The notes under the pieces were generated by a model. It did no database searches. It had not been told where the DNA came from and was given only the letters and a program-made list of their open reading frames with translations. 64,000 nt of DNA from positions 11,620-75,619 of the forward strand of contig JAVBMW010000011.1 in assembly GCA_031551965.1 (NCBI GenBank), in the 5' to 3' direction. Source of the DNA: CALVGQ01 sp031551965. Its GTDB lineage: Bacteria; Bacillota_I; Bacilli_A; Erysipelotrichales; Erysipelotrichaceae. Shown here piece after piece: positions 36,869-45,084 of this stretch. The first letter of the stretch is position 1. Each line of letters begins with the position of its first letter. The position numbers and the translations under genes were made by a program.

Positions 36869-38160
36869 GCTCGATCCACCTTTTGTTTTGGTATTTCAAT
36901 TGTTACTTTTGTTCCAACTTCTAATGTACTTTCAACAAATACATTTCCTTGACACTGCATACTCACACGACTTTTTACATTTGATAAGCCAATATGACTA
37001 CGATCTTCCTGATATTTATTATCTACATCAAAACCTATTCCATTATCAATCACCATAATTCGATAACGATCATCTGTTTCATCAGTATGGATTTCAACCG
37101 TTCCACCATTTCTTTTTTTTGTAACACCATGACGCACCGCATTTTCCACAATGGGTTGAAGAGTCATTGCAGGAATCATAAAGTCTACTGATTTAAGATC
37201 ATAAATTATTTCCAACCGATTTTTAAAGCGTATTTTTTCTAAACGAAGATACTGCTCAGTATGTTCCATTTCTTTTGAAAATGGAATTGGTTTTCGTTGT
37301 GAAAGTGAATCCAAATTACCTCGAAGATAATTTGAAAAATCAAGCACTGCTTCATGAGCCATATTAGGATCTACGAATATTAAAGCATCAATTGTATTTA
37401 AAACATTAAATAAAAAGTGTGGTTGTATTTGTCCTAACATGATGGAAATTTTCATTTCCATCATTTCTAATTCATGAGTTTTAATTTGATCTCTAAGCTC
37501 AATTTGAATATTAATAAAAATCAAAAAAAGTGTGAATGTTGCCCCAGTTGGAGCTAGATATACATTTGGTATTAAAATCTCTATTCCGTAAAAGAAGAAG
37601 GGAAAGACTGTATACAACAAAAGAGATATCCACTCTCTTTTCTTAAGTACATGTTTATATTGAAGTGTTACATAAAAAGTAACACACATAAATATTATAG
37701 GCAGTATTTCAGATATCCAAAAAGTATTCTGTTGTACATAATAATTGGTTGCATCAAAATAAGCATATAAATTAGTAAAAGATGCTATAATTGCCATAAT
37801 TATATTCGAAACCCCAATCAAAATCATGAGATTAAAATATTTTTTTGAAACTGTAGTTTTTAACTTTAAATATTCATAAATATAACATGAGAATGTAATA
37901 ATTTGTATTCCTGATGTGCAATAACTAAAACAATCTAAAACACGAATCGCTATATCGATAAACAATCCAGTCTTTCCAAACATCAGCCCTATAAATGCAT
38001 CACAAATCATCCCAATAAAGACAAACAATACAGTCAGAAAGAAATAAAAATTAACTCGTTTTTTTAAATCTGATGTAGCAATAGATAAAATTAAAAGTGA
38101 AACGATCATAATAAATGAACTAAGATTCAGTCCCAAATACACTACATAATTCATTTCCAT
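36865..38160 (-). CDS. LytS/YesM-type sensor histidine kinase
   Basis: A 431-residue kinase. About seven membrane helices fill residues 8-220 with little exterior sequence. Then comes the phospho-acceptor motif QIQPHFLFNVLN (His248) of the His_kinase family and the ATP-binding lobe (IVENAVRHG and DNGIGF). It should phosphorylate the SARP-like regulator encoded right after it. Stimulus unknown; a membrane-buried or wall-linked signal is likely. Promoter TTGACT-17-TAAACT at 38181-38209. Confidence 0.9.
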   Translation of the reverse strand: MEMNYVVYLGLNLSSFIMIVSLLILSIATSDLKKRVNFYFFLTVLFVFIGMICDAFIGLMFGKTGLFIDIAIRVLDCFSYCTSGIQIITFSCYIYEYLKLKTTVSKKYFNLMILIGVSNIIMAIIASFTNLYAYFDATNYYVQQNTFWISEILPIIFMCVTFYVTLQYKHVLKKREWISLLLYTVFPFFFYGIEILIPNVYLAPTGATFTLFLIFINIQIELRDQIKTHELEMMEMKISIMLGQIQPHFLFNVLNTIDALIFVDPNMAHEAVLDFSNYLRGNLDSLSQRKPIPFSKEMEHTEQYLRLEKIRFKNRLEIIYDLKSVDFMIPAMTLQPIVENAVRHGVTKKRNGGTVEIHTDETDDRYRIMVIDNGIGFDVDNKYQEDRSHIGLSNVKSRVSMQCQGNVFVESTLEVGTKVTIEIPKQKVDRA

Positions 38161-38180
38161 CTACATCACCTTCTAAAACT

Positions 38181-38209
38181 AGTTTATTATTCTAAAGCCT
38201 CAAAGTCAA
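38181..38209 (-). promoter_or_regulatory. Promoter of the kinase/regulator operon
   Basis: Minus strand TTGACT (38204-38209), 17-bp spacer, TAAACT (38181-38186), about 20 bp before the kinase ATG. Confidence 0.6.
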
Positions 38210-38230
38210 TGTGAGGAGCCAATAGTTAAT

Positions 38231-38300
38231 CAAAAAGGGATCCCTCGTTTATTTGTCTTTATTTGAATCTACCCTAATTTTGAAACATCACACATCTTTA
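38231..38300 (+). repeat. Direct repeat copy A flanking the XRE-MNT cassette
   Basis: The ~55-bp core 38245-38300 closely matches 39721-39774 in the same orientation (TCGTTT, TTTGTCTTTATTTGAATCTA, TAATTTTGA and ACATCACA blocks). Copy A has only GGATCC where copy B has a full terminator hairpin. Confidence 0.85.
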
Positions 38301-38324
38301 ATGGCGCTAAATATTATATTTAAT

Positions 38325-38379
38325 ACGCAATAATTGCGTAATTATTGATTTTTTAACATGCAATAATTACGTATTGCAT
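38325..38379. promoter_or_regulatory. Tandem palindromes, probable XRE operators
   Basis: ACGCAATAATTGCGT (38325-38339) is a perfect palindrome. ATGCAATA and TATTGCAT (38358-38365, 38372-38379) form a second inverted repeat with related half-sites (GCAATA). They lie 35-90 bp upstream of the XRE-MNT start and just before a TATACT box, a position fit for autoregulation. Confidence 0.65.
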
Positions 38380-38413
38380 TATTTTATTGTATACTTTGAT
38401 TGGGTGATGTAAA

Positions 38414-38861
38414 TTGACTTTAAAAGAACTTCGTAAACAAAAAAAGCTGACTCAGATTAAATGTGCTAAGTATCTCGGAATTCCCATTCGTACTTATCAG
38501 AATTATGAAACCGATAATTCTAAATCTACATCAATGAAATATGAATATATGATACAAAAATTAGAACAGTATGGCTTCGTTGATGAATCACATGGAATTT
38601 TAACAATTCAACAAATAATAGATACATGTAACGATGTCTTCGAAGATTTCGACATTAAATATTGTTACTTTTTTGGCTGAAAATAGTGATGTCGACCTGT
38701 TGATTTCCACATCGATTTCAGGTATAAAATTTTACGATTTGAAAGAAACATTGCGAGATACTTTGAAGAAAACAGTAGATGTATTGAATAGTGAACAACT
38801 AAAGGATAATCTAGATCTAATAAATGAAATTTTAAAGGATGGTATAAAGATATATGGATAA
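38414..38861 (+). pseudogene. XRE-HTH plus MNT-type nucleotidyltransferase, frameshifted
   Basis: The first frame (TTG start at 38414 behind GGGTGAT) encodes an XRE helix-turn-helix (LRKQKKLTQIKCAKYLGI) and ends after KYCYFFG. A second frame (+1) resumes with ENSDVDLLISTSISGIKF and runs to 38861. Together they match an HTH fused to a minimal nucleotidyltransferase, but the GSxAxGxA part of the active site between FFG and ENSDVDL is deleted out of frame. So the gene is broken at its catalytic motif. MNT proteins often act as antitoxins or modifying enzymes. The HTH part could still be made. Confidence 0.75.
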
Positions 38862-38909
38862 CAAGAAAAATAATCAATATTATATCAAGAAAATTGGAGA
38901 ATTAATCTG

Positions 38910-39683
38910 ATGCGATACTATGTTACTTCTGACGTCCATAGTTTTTTTGATGAATTGAAAATTGCCTTAACAGAAAAGGGTTTTTTTAAAGATACTGAAC
39001 CTCATAAACTTATTATTTGTGGTGACTTGTATGATAGAGGTTCACAGGCATCTCAACTGCAAGATTTTATTCTTGATTTGCTTTCAAAAGATGAAATTAT
39101 TCTTATAAAAGGGAATCATGAAGATTTAATATTAGACCTTCTACATAATTGGCACAAAGGTAGCTATCTTCAAGAACATCATTATACCAACGGAACAATT
39201 GATACAGTTTGTCAGCTGACAAAAACAGCTATGATTGATATGGTTACTAATACACAGAAAGTTTGCACAGATTTGTTAATAAATCCATTTATGCAAAAAA
39301 TCATTCCTGCAATGGTTGATTATTATGAAACAGAAAACTATATTTTTACTCATGGATGGATACCTTGTACACCTATTAATTTAGGCTTATATGATAAAGA
39401 ATATGTTTATATTGATAATTGGCGAAATGCTAGTAAAGAATTATGGAACAAAGCACGATGGATCAATGGAATGGAAGCTGCGCATTATGGAATAATCGAA
39501 AAGGAAAAAACGATTATATGTGGGCACTGGCATTGTTCTTTTGGTCACTCCAATTACGAATTTGATGGTGGAGAATTTGATGATAACCCTAATTTTGCAC
39601 CATACATCGGAAAGGGAATTATCGCACTTGATGCTTGTACAGCTATATCAAAAAAAATTAACTGCATAGTGATAGAAGATTAA
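38910..39683 (+). CDS. PPP-type metallophosphoesterase
   Basis: A 257-residue calcineurin-like phosphoesterase. All metal motifs are visible: SDVHSFFDE, GDLYDRG, GNHEDLI, FTHGW and CGHWHCSFGH. It resembles bacterial Ser/Thr phosphatases and PrpE-like enzymes. It follows the broken XRE-MNT gene by about 48 bp on the same strand and has its own terminator. The pair looks like one cassette; the role may be reversing a modification, but that is inference. Confidence 0.85.
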   Translation: MRYYVTSDVHSFFDELKIALTEKGFFKDTEPHKLIICGDLYDRGSQASQLQDFILDLLSKDEIILIKGNHEDLILDLLHNWHKGSYLQEHHYTNGTIDTVCQLTKTAMIDMVTNTQKVCTDLLINPFMQKIIPAMVDYYETENYIFTHGWIPCTPINLGLYDKEYVYIDNWRNASKELWNKARWINGMEAAHYGIIEKEKTIICGHWHCSFGHSNYEFDGGEFDDNPNFAPYIGKGIIALDACTAISKKINCIVIED

Positions 39684-39692
39684 GTTTTCTCA

Positions 39693-39774
39693 CAAAAAGG
39701 ATCCCTTCTTTACGGGATCCTCGTTTGTTTGTCTTTATTTGAATCTATCATAATTTTGAGACATCACATCTTTT
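39693..39774 (+). repeat. Direct repeat copy B flanking the XRE-MNT cassette
   Basis: Same-orientation match of 38231-38300, here with the intact terminator stem. Confidence 0.85.
39699..39733 (+). terminator. Terminator of the phosphoesterase gene
   Basis: GGATCCC (39699-39705) and GGGATCC (39714-39720), then TCGTTTGTTT. Part of repeat copy B. Confidence 0.85.
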
Positions 39775-39792
39775 CATTAATTAATTGATTCA

Positions 39793-39812
39793 TGGTGCCA
39801 AGCACCTTTTTG
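39793..39812 (+). terminator. Short terminator-like hairpin
   Basis: GGTGC-CAA-GCACC followed by TTTTTG. It may end a transcript from upstream or be a relic of a mobile sequence. Confidence 0.5.
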
Positions 39813-39865
39813 TTTCTAAAATCTAAGAATAATACATTCTTATTTAAACTGCGTATGCAGTTAAT

Positions 39866-40026
39866 TTAACTATATTCAATTGTAGTATTTATATTGTCCA
39901 TTGGTACGTCCTCTACAGAAACTACTTTCTTTCTATCTTTAAATCCACATCTGTTTTTTTGCTTCCTCAACCAGCTCTGCTAACTGATTAGGAAGCGACT
40001 TAAATTTCGAGTAACACCTTTTTCAT
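39866..40026 (-). pseudogene. Possible decayed small gene
   Basis: On the minus strand AAGGAGG precedes ATG 40024-40026, but the frame stops after eight codons. Other frames carry protein-like stretches (LPNQLAELVEEAKKQMW, then VVSVEDVPMDNINTTIEYS) that only join through frameshifts. It looks like a broken short gene. The rest of 39775-40198 holds only a TATAAT-like AT-rich segment and nothing else I can support. Confidence 0.3.
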
Positions 40027-40197
40027 AAACTTAAACCTCCTTATGTCAAAGACTTGTTAAGCCTAAGTCTTCCTTTTGTTAACTTAATAATATCCTATTT
40101 ATAAATAAGAAACAGTCTTATAATAAAAATTTATTTATGATATAATATATTCGTTGGGGTAAAGAAGTAAAAATAATTGTGTTAAACACTCATATTG

Positions 40198-40232
40198 AAA
40201 AAAAGGCATTTTCTTTAAGAATTTGCCTTTTT
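40198..40232 (-). terminator. Terminator of the flotillin-like gene
   Basis: AAAAGGC and GCCTTTT arms with an imperfect middle stem (40198-40231); T7 follows on the minus strand. Right after the stop at 40239. Confidence 0.8.
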
Positions 40233-40238
40233 AAGTTG

Positions 40239-41720
40239 TTAACCGTTTACTGGTTCTTTAACTACTTCTTCTTTAGTTGCTTCTTGCTTTGTTTCAGTTT
40301 TACTATTAACTAAAATTGATTCTGGGATCCCTGTCACATTGACATTGCGATTGACTTGAGCATCATAAGTTGAAGCCTTTACGATTTCATTTAAATCGAT
40401 TCCAACTGTTTCTTTCATGGATTCAAATAATTTAGCCATTACACTTGGAACACTATCAGCTAACCCTGATACACCATTACCGTCAGACCCAATGATTGTA
40501 ACTTTATCGATTGTAGATAAAGGTTTTGCAATTTCAGATGCGATCGCAGGCAATACTTTGATAAGCATTTCACCCATCGCTGCGTTGTTATACATTTGAT
40601 ATGCTTCAGCTTTTTTCTGCATTGCTTCTGCTTCTGCCAATCCTTTTTGACGAATTGCTTCTGCCTCTGCTTCACCAACTGCACGAATACCAGTAGCTTC
40701 TTGTTTTTTTGTAAATAGTTCTGCTTCAGCAGCTCTTTCACGTTCAAATTTTTCAGCTTCTGCTTCTTTTTGACGACGATATAGCTCTGCATCTGCTTGT
40801 TTACGAATTGCAGCGTTCAAAGTTTCTTCCTGAACTTGAACTTCTTTTTGTTTCACTATAATTTCTTTTTCTTGTTTTGCAATATTTGCGTCTGCAGTTG
40901 CGATTTCAATTGATCTACGTTGAGCTTGTTCTTGAATACTGTAGGCAGCATCTGCCTCTGCTTTTTTCACATCAGATGCCAGTTTCAATTCTGCACGTTT
41001 GATATCCAATGTATTTTGTTTGATCGCAATTTCTTGTTCAGCAGCTACTTCAGCATCATTTGCCTGCATTTTGGCATTTGCTTTAGCCATAGCGATTTCT
41101 TTTTCACTTTCAGCTCTTGCAATTGCAGCAGTCTTTTGAATTTTAACGATGTTGTCCACCCCAAGGTTTTCAATAACACCACTATCATCCACAAAGTTTT
41201 GAACATTGAAACTAACGATATCAAGTCCCATTGCACCTAAGTCAGGATCTGCATTCAGTTTTACAAGTTCTGCAAATTTTTGACGATCAGAAACCATTTC
41301 TTGGAGTTCCATCTTACCGACGATCTCACGCATGTTTCCTTCCAATACTTCTCTTGCGACACTACAGATATAATTTACATCTTTATTTAAAAAGTTCTGT
41401 GATGCCAATTTTAATAATTCAGGTTTGTCACTGATTTTGATGTTTACTGCAGCATCTACATTGATGTTGATATAATCAGCAGTCGGTACAGCATTGGATG
41501 TTTTTACGTCGATCGGAATCAACTGTAAGTTAAGAGCATCTTTCTTTTCTAAAAATGGAATCTTAATCCCAGCGCGTCCAATCAAAATCTTTGGGGTTTT
41601 ACGTAAACCAGAAATAATAAACGCAGTATCTGGGGAAGCTTTAACGTAACCCATCGCAAAGAGCACTACAAATAATACTAAAACGATTACAACAGGTAAG
41701 AAAACTAATAATTTTTCCAT
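40239..41720 (-). CDS. Flotillin-like SPFH/Band 7 membrane protein
   Basis: Start at the second ATG (41718-41720), six bases after AGGAGG; the first ATG abuts the ribosome site. The 493-residue protein has one N-terminal membrane hairpin (LLVFLPVVIVLVLFVVLF), an SPFH domain (VDAAVNIKISDKPELL) to about residue 190, and a long coiled coil rich in Glu-Ala repeats (residues 195-385), as in flotillins FloT/YuaG that build membrane microdomains. A NfeD-type partner (FloA/YuaF) is not adjacent. Confidence 0.88.
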   Translation of the reverse strand: MEKLLVFLPVVIVLVLFVVLFAMGYVKASPDTAFIISGLRKTPKILIGRAGIKIPFLEKKDALNLQLIPIDVKTSNAVPTADYININVDAAVNIKISDKPELLKLASQNFLNKDVNYICSVAREVLEGNMREIVGKMELQEMVSDRQKFAELVKLNADPDLGAMGLDIVSFNVQNFVDDSGVIENLGVDNIVKIQKTAAIARAESEKEIAMAKANAKMQANDAEVAAEQEIAIKQNTLDIKRAELKLASDVKKAEADAAYSIQEQAQRRSIEIATADANIAKQEKEIIVKQKEVQVQEETLNAAIRKQADAELYRRQKEAEAEKFERERAAEAELFTKKQEATGIRAVGEAEAEAIRQKGLAEAEAMQKKAEAYQMYNNAAMGEMLIKVLPAIASEIAKPLSTIDKVTIIGSDGNGVSGLADSVPSVMAKLFESMKETVGIDLNEIVKASTYDAQVNRNVNVTGIPESILVNSKTETKQEATKEEVVKEPVNG

Positions 41721-41843
41721 CTTCATCCTCCTAATTTTCTTGACATTATATTATCACATTTCTTCTATTTCTTCAATACCTTATTATGCTTATATTTCTT
41801 AATATTTGTTCATAATTAAAAGCAGGTTTCCCTGCTCAACCTT

Positions 41844-42908
41844 TTAACGAAACGTTTCTGTTCTTGAATCGAACATTCTATCATTTTCAAATAACTCACT
41901 TAAAGGATAATAAAACGTTTTTTCTTCTGCTCCTTCATGTACCGTTATTTCTACTTCGTATTTCTCAATTTCAGCATAAACGAATGGTTTAAAACTTGCG
42001 ATATTTGTTGTACCATTCGAACTAAAACACCAATACTCTTTCTCACACTCATTTTGACGTTTTCTAATTTCATCAATATCCTCTTTAACAGTATCTTCAC
42101 TTTTCAAAACTCCATCTTTGTATAGCTTTATCGTATAATTTATTTCTTGAATTCCCTCCCAAGCATAAAAATTATATCTTGGCATTACGATTTGTATTTG
42201 CAGAAATGAAGGATAGTAATAATTATTAATACTAGCTAGAAAAGTATAATTTTTTTCAAATCTATCCTTAACTGCGAATCCTGACAACTCATCAATTAAT
42301 ATTTCATCTTTATAAGTCCGTTGTATATCAATATAGATTACATCCACATAATCAATAGCGAATGTTACTTCGTATTTCTTTCCACTTATATTTTCAGCTC
42401 TTTGAATTATTGATTCATTATTAATTTTAATGATCACATCATAAAACATTTCTTCAGAATATTCTCTCGTTATAAAAAGCACCTTAACGAAAACCTGTCC
42501 TTGTTCATCTTTATAAATATCGATATCAGAACTTTCTACAGAAAAATATTTTTTTGTTTCATTACAAGTATTAATGTAATAAGGATAGGATTCAACTCTT
42601 ACATTAGGATAGCGAACATAGACAAAACTCATGATTAATATAATTAAAACCAACACAAAAATTAACCCTTTATATAATTTATTTGATTCCTTTTTTGTAT
42701 CCTTAATTGGTGTGGTGATTTTTCCAACTAGTTCATCCATGGATATATCAAACACATTGCAAAGTTCTATACAATTATCGATCGTAGGATATGCAAGATC
42801 CTGTTCCCACTTGGAAACTGATTGTCTGGATACATTGATTTTTTCTGCTAAGCCTTCCTGCGACAGCCCCACTCTTTTTCTGTTTTCTTGGATTATCTTT
42901 CCTAACAT
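41844..42908 (-). CDS. Membrane-anchored XRE regulator, type A, copy 1
   Basis: A 354-residue protein. Residues 1-62 form a Cro/XRE helix-turn-helix (LSQEGLAEKINVSRQSVSKW). One membrane helix lies at about 77-97 (GLIFVLVLIILIMSFVYV), and the remaining ~250 residues are predicted to be outside the cell, mostly beta. The layout suggests a DNA-binding sensor that reads an external signal through one helix. It is about the same as the 340-residue gene upstream. An inverted-repeat operator lies at 42978-42995, 70-87 bp before the ATG. Confidence 0.82.
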   Translation of the reverse strand: MLGKIIQENRKRVGLSQEGLAEKINVSRQSVSKWEQDLAYPTIDNCIELCNVFDISMDELVGKITTPIKDTKKESNKLYKGLIFVLVLIILIMSFVYVRYPNVRVESYPYYINTCNETKKYFSVESSDIDIYKDEQGQVFVKVLFITREYSEEMFYDVIIKINNESIIQRAENISGKKYEVTFAIDYVDVIYIDIQRTYKDEILIDELSGFAVKDRFEKNYTFLASINNYYYPSFLQIQIVMPRYNFYAWEGIQEINYTIKLYKDGVLKSEDTVKEDIDEIRKRQNECEKEYWCFSSNGTTNIASFKPFVYAEIEKYEVEITVHEGAEEKTFYYPLSELFENDRMFDSRTETFR

Positions 42909-42977
42909 AACTTTGATCTCCTTTTAATTAATTGTAACGAAATCTTTAAATTAGTCTAGATACAGTCCTTTCCAAAT

Positions 42978-42995
42978 CCGCAGCCAATGGTTGCA
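42978..42995. promoter_or_regulatory. Type A operator upstream of XRE copy 1
   Basis: CCGCAGC-CAAT-GGTTGCA, an imperfect inverted repeat (GCARCC/GGTTGC). It overlaps the -35 (TTGGCT) of a promoter with -10 TGTATC after 17 bp. Same distance to the start codon as in the three paralogues. Confidence 0.65.
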
Positions 42996-43009
42996 TAACT
43001 CATTTTGCG

Positions 43010-44032
43010 TTAAAATTCTAAAGTATCTTTTAGTATGCTTGATAATTTATAAGCAATTGTCGTTGCACCAGTGACATGATCGTCAATAATAATTTCTAGT
43101 GAGTAGTCATCAACTTCATTAATATCAAATCTTTCATTCATCCAAAATGTTAATAACCCTCCGATTCCTATTGCACCTTGATTGAACGATTCTTGCTGAC
43201 GCAGTCTTTCTTCATCGATATCAATATCAAATTTAATTTCTTCTACTAAAACATCTTTCTTTAAAACATTAATAGTATAGTCTATGTTATGAATATCATC
43301 CCATGCTGGTTGAGTATAATCTGGCATCACATAGACAATATCTAATTTACTAGGCTTTTCAATTTTGTTGTAATATGCATAAAACTCATAATTTGTCACA
43401 AAACGATCTTTCACTTTATATCCGTACATTTCATAAATTTCTATTTCATTATTATAAGTTCGTTGTAAATCAATTTGAATCACTTCAATTTCTCCAATCG
43501 GAACTATTGCTTCATATTTTTTACCACTCACATGCTTTGCATTTTGAACAATCGATTTGTTGATAATCACATCATAAACCATTTCTTCAGAATATTCTTT
43601 TGAATCAAACGTTACTTTCACAAAAATATCTTCTGATTCATCTTTATAAATATCAACATCAAATTTTTCAACTCTAAAAGATGCAGAAGCATCATTATAT
43701 AAATTGACATACTGAGGATATCTCTCGATTTTAACATTCGGATAAAGCACATAAAACAGCGACACTCCTATTAATAATATGATCAATCCGACTGTTGTCC
43801 ATTTATAAATACTATTTTTATCAATGGTTTTAGATTCAGTTTTTATTCCCACTAGCTGATCCATTGATATCTCAAACACCTTACAAAGTTCAACACAATT
43901 ATCAATTGTAGGATACGCAAGGTCCTGTTCCCATTTGGAAACTGATTGCCTGGACACATTAATTTTTTCAGCTAGGCTACCTTGAGATAATCCTATTCTT
44001 TTTCTATTTTCTTGTATTATCTTTCCTAACAT
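43010..44032 (-). CDS. Membrane-anchored XRE regulator, type A, copy 2
   Basis: A 340-residue paralogue of the gene at 41844: the same HTH (LSQGSLAEKINVSRQSVSKW), a membrane helix at about 77-96 (WTTVGLIILLIGVSLFYVLY) and an exterior beta-rich domain with shared motifs such as DVDIYKDES and YSEEMVYDV. AGGAGG precedes the ATG. Divergent from the MerR gene. Operator at 44102-44119. Confidence 0.82.
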   Translation of the reverse strand: MLGKIIQENRKRIGLSQGSLAEKINVSRQSVSKWEQDLAYPTIDNCVELCKVFEISMDQLVGIKTESKTIDKNSIYKWTTVGLIILLIGVSLFYVLYPNVKIERYPQYVNLYNDASASFRVEKFDVDIYKDESEDIFVKVTFDSKEYSEEMVYDVIINKSIVQNAKHVSGKKYEAIVPIGEIEVIQIDLQRTYNNEIEIYEMYGYKVKDRFVTNYEFYAYYNKIEKPSKLDIVYVMPDYTQPAWDDIHNIDYTINVLKKDVLVEEIKFDIDIDEERLRQQESFNQGAIGIGGLLTFWMNERFDINEVDDYSLEIIIDDHVTGATTIAYKLSSILKDTLEF

Positions 44033-44101
44033 AATGCATCCTCCTTGAGTTTAATTTTATCGGATTTCAAAGAATTATCTAGAGTATATTGATTTGAATA
44101 T

Positions 44102-44119
44102 TAGCACCTAATGGTTGCC
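44102..44119. promoter_or_regulatory. Type A operator upstream of XRE copy 2
   Basis: TAGCACC-TAAT-GGTTGCC; inverted repeat overlapping -35 TTAGGT with TATACT 17 bp later on the minus strand. It is 70-87 bp from the start, the same as copy 1. Confidence 0.7.
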
Positions 44120-44222
44120 TACACTTTTAAATTACTTATAAAAGTGTTTGATTAATATAATCAATGATTTTCATTTTGTATTTTGTGTTTGATTCTTTGT
44201 TATAATTAAACTATATTTCTGC

Positions 44223-44254
44223 TTGACATTCCCCTGCAGTGGAACGTTTACACT
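44223..44254 (+). promoter_or_regulatory. MerR-type promoter/operator
   Basis: TTGACA (44223-44228) and TACACT (44249-44254) are 20 bp apart, with the dyad TTCCCCTGCAGTGGAA between them. Long 19-20 bp spacers with a central dyad are the hallmark of MerR-controlled promoters. Just upstream of the MerR gene, so autoregulated. Confidence 0.85.
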
Positions 44255-44273
44255 TGATGTGGAGGTGCCTATT

Positions 44274-45083
44274 ATGTACTTAATCAGTCAGTTTTCAAAA
44301 ATCACAGGTTTAACAGTTAAAACACTTCGCTATTACGATGAACAGGATATTTTAAAGCCTTCTTTTCGTGACAGTGAAAATCTTTATCGTTACTATGATA
44401 ACAATGATCTTATCAAAGCAGAGCTTATTAACAAACTTAGGTCCTTGGATTTTTCAATTGCAGAAATCAAGGAGACTCTGGAGTTGGTCAAAACCAAAGA
44501 TGACTTGATGTTTATTTTGCAAGAAAAAACAAGACAAATCGAAGAAAATATAAAAATACAGCAAGAGCGAATTCAGCTTATAATACAACAATTAGAGAGC
44601 ACAACAAATAATTCATCTTTGCAAAACTATGAAATCACATTTGAAGATATTGATCCTGTATTTGCAGCAACGATTCGATTCAAAGGAAAATATACTGATC
44701 TTGATCATTATGTTCCCCTACTTTATAAAACAGTTAAAGGTGCTGCAACAGGAAGCCACTTTAATTGTTACTACGATGAAGAATGCCTGGAAACTGCAGA
44801 CATTGAACTATGTATCCCAATCAAAAAACAAATTTCAGATAAATTGATTGAATGTAAAATAATACCTTCGATCCATGCGTTATGCACGATCCATAATGGC
44901 AGTTATGAAACGATCAATCAAGCTTATAAAGAACTTTTTAAATATGCCAATGAACATAATATCCGCTTAACAAATCCTTCCAGAGAAGTCTATCTTAAAG
45001 GACCTGGCATGATTTTTAAAGGTAATCCACATAATTACATGACAAAGATCATCTTTCCAGTTTTATTGAAAGTTGGTGAATGA
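44274..45083 (+). CDS. MerR-family regulator with GyrI-like effector domain
   Basis: Start at MYLISQFSKI (ATG 44274) behind GTGGAGG; the longer frame would lie over the promoter. The 269-residue protein has a MerR HTH (ITGLTVKTLRYYDEQDILKPS), a coiled dimerisation helix (about 85-125) and a C-terminal GyrI-like ligand-binding domain (about 130-269) as in BmrR/BltR-type drug sensors. It controls its own promoter and perhaps the BtrH-like gene, which overlaps its stop. Confidence 0.88.
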   Translation: MYLISQFSKITGLTVKTLRYYDEQDILKPSFRDSENLYRYYDNNDLIKAELINKLRSLDFSIAEIKETLELVKTKDDLMFILQEKTRQIEENIKIQQERIQLIIQQLESTTNNSSLQNYEITFEDIDPVFAATIRFKGKYTDLDHYVPLLYKTVKGAATGSHFNCYYDEECLETADIELCIPIKKQISDKLIECKIIPSIHALCTIHNGSYETINQAYKELFKYANEHNIRLTNPSREVYLKGPGMIFKGNPHNYMTKIIFPVLLKVGE

Positions 45084-45084
45084 G

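Noticed and set aside
40460..40792. 110-aa minus-strand frame in the flotillin-like gene
   Set aside because: Alternate frame of a Glu/Ala/Lys coiled-coil stretch; no start signal.
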